Source: JAEHCY01 sp964519095
Lineage (GTDB): Bacteria; Pseudomonadota; Gammaproteobacteria; Chromatiales; Chromatiaceae
Direction: 5' to 3'
DNA: 13,498 nucleotides
Assembly: GCA_964519095.1 (NCBI GenBank)
Contig: CAZFHV010000088.1
Coordinates: 1-13,498, forward strand
The translations under genes and the position numbers were made by a program. The notes under the pieces are model-generated. The model made no database searches. It had not been told where the DNA came from and saw only the letters and a list, made by a program, of their open reading frames with translations. Shown here in pieces: positions 13,450-13,498 of the stretch; within the stretch, counting starts at the first letter, position 1, and every line of letters starts with the position of its first letter.

Positions 13450-13498
13450 TTGAGCCTGGGGACCCTGTTCGAGGCCACCGCCGCTCGCTGGGCCGAGG
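13450..13498 (+). CDS. Start of a truncated gene, possibly an AMP-forming ligase
   Basis: A frame open from TTG 13450 to the window edge reads LSLGTLFEATAARWAE after its start. This resembles the N-terminus of acyl-CoA synthetases and related adenylating enzymes, which often begin with an LFE..A...P/E helix. A GGAG lies 11 bases upstream (13435-13438). No ATG or GTG in this frame lies between it and hemN. Only 16 codons are visible, so both the start and the family are tentative. Confidence 0.35.
   Translation, partial: MSLGTLFEATAARWAE

Overview
This is a gene-dense, very GC-rich bacterial window (coding GC clearly above 60%). Every recognisable protein looks gammaproteobacterial: PrmB, a YqiB/DUF1249 protein, a 154-residue IscR with cysteines at 92/98/104, HemN, and a Bat operon end. 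I infer a member of the Chromatiales/Ectothiorhodospiraceae-like purple sulfur or related lineages. This is inference from gene content and composition, since no rRNA or marker search is possible here. I see no tRNA, rRNA, CRISPR array, transposase or attachment site, and no gap between genes longer than about 210 bases.

Region 1 (1-2716, + strand) is the end of a Bat (aerotolerance-type) operon. It holds the C-terminal part of a VWA/TPR BatB/BatC-type protein, with a DQQKQ repeat and a long charged low-complexity tail, overlapped by batD. Facing it (2726-3154, - strand) is a small stand-alone DUF2384 (MbcA/ParS/Xre antitoxin-type) protein with no recognisable toxin beside it.

Region 2 (3355-6023, - strand) is a two-gene sugar-phosphate unit, pgm then glk. 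It interconverts glucose, glucose-6-phosphate and glucose-1-phosphate and so feeds glycogen or glycolysis. It is divergent from htpG across 126 bases.

Region 3 (6150-9959, + strand) has htpG (Hsp90), adk (adenylate kinase), a thioredoxin-family gene ended by a strong hairpin terminator, and a yqiB-like DUF1249 gene.

Region 4 (10080-13405, + strand) has iscR behind a promoter with a palindrome that fits an IscR type-1 site. Then come prmB, a tightly overlapping small gene of unknown function, and hemN. The isc assembly genes do not follow iscR. The last ~50 bases probably start another gene, with an N-terminus resembling AMP-forming ligases.

Most of the window is ordinary core metabolism and stress genes. 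I found no convincing new system. The points most worth a second look are the orphan iscR with its operator, the poly-proline insertion in Glk with a G-rich template, a G9 tract in prmB just before its overlap with the downstream gene, the low-complexity segments in both Bat proteins, and the orphan DUF2384 gene.
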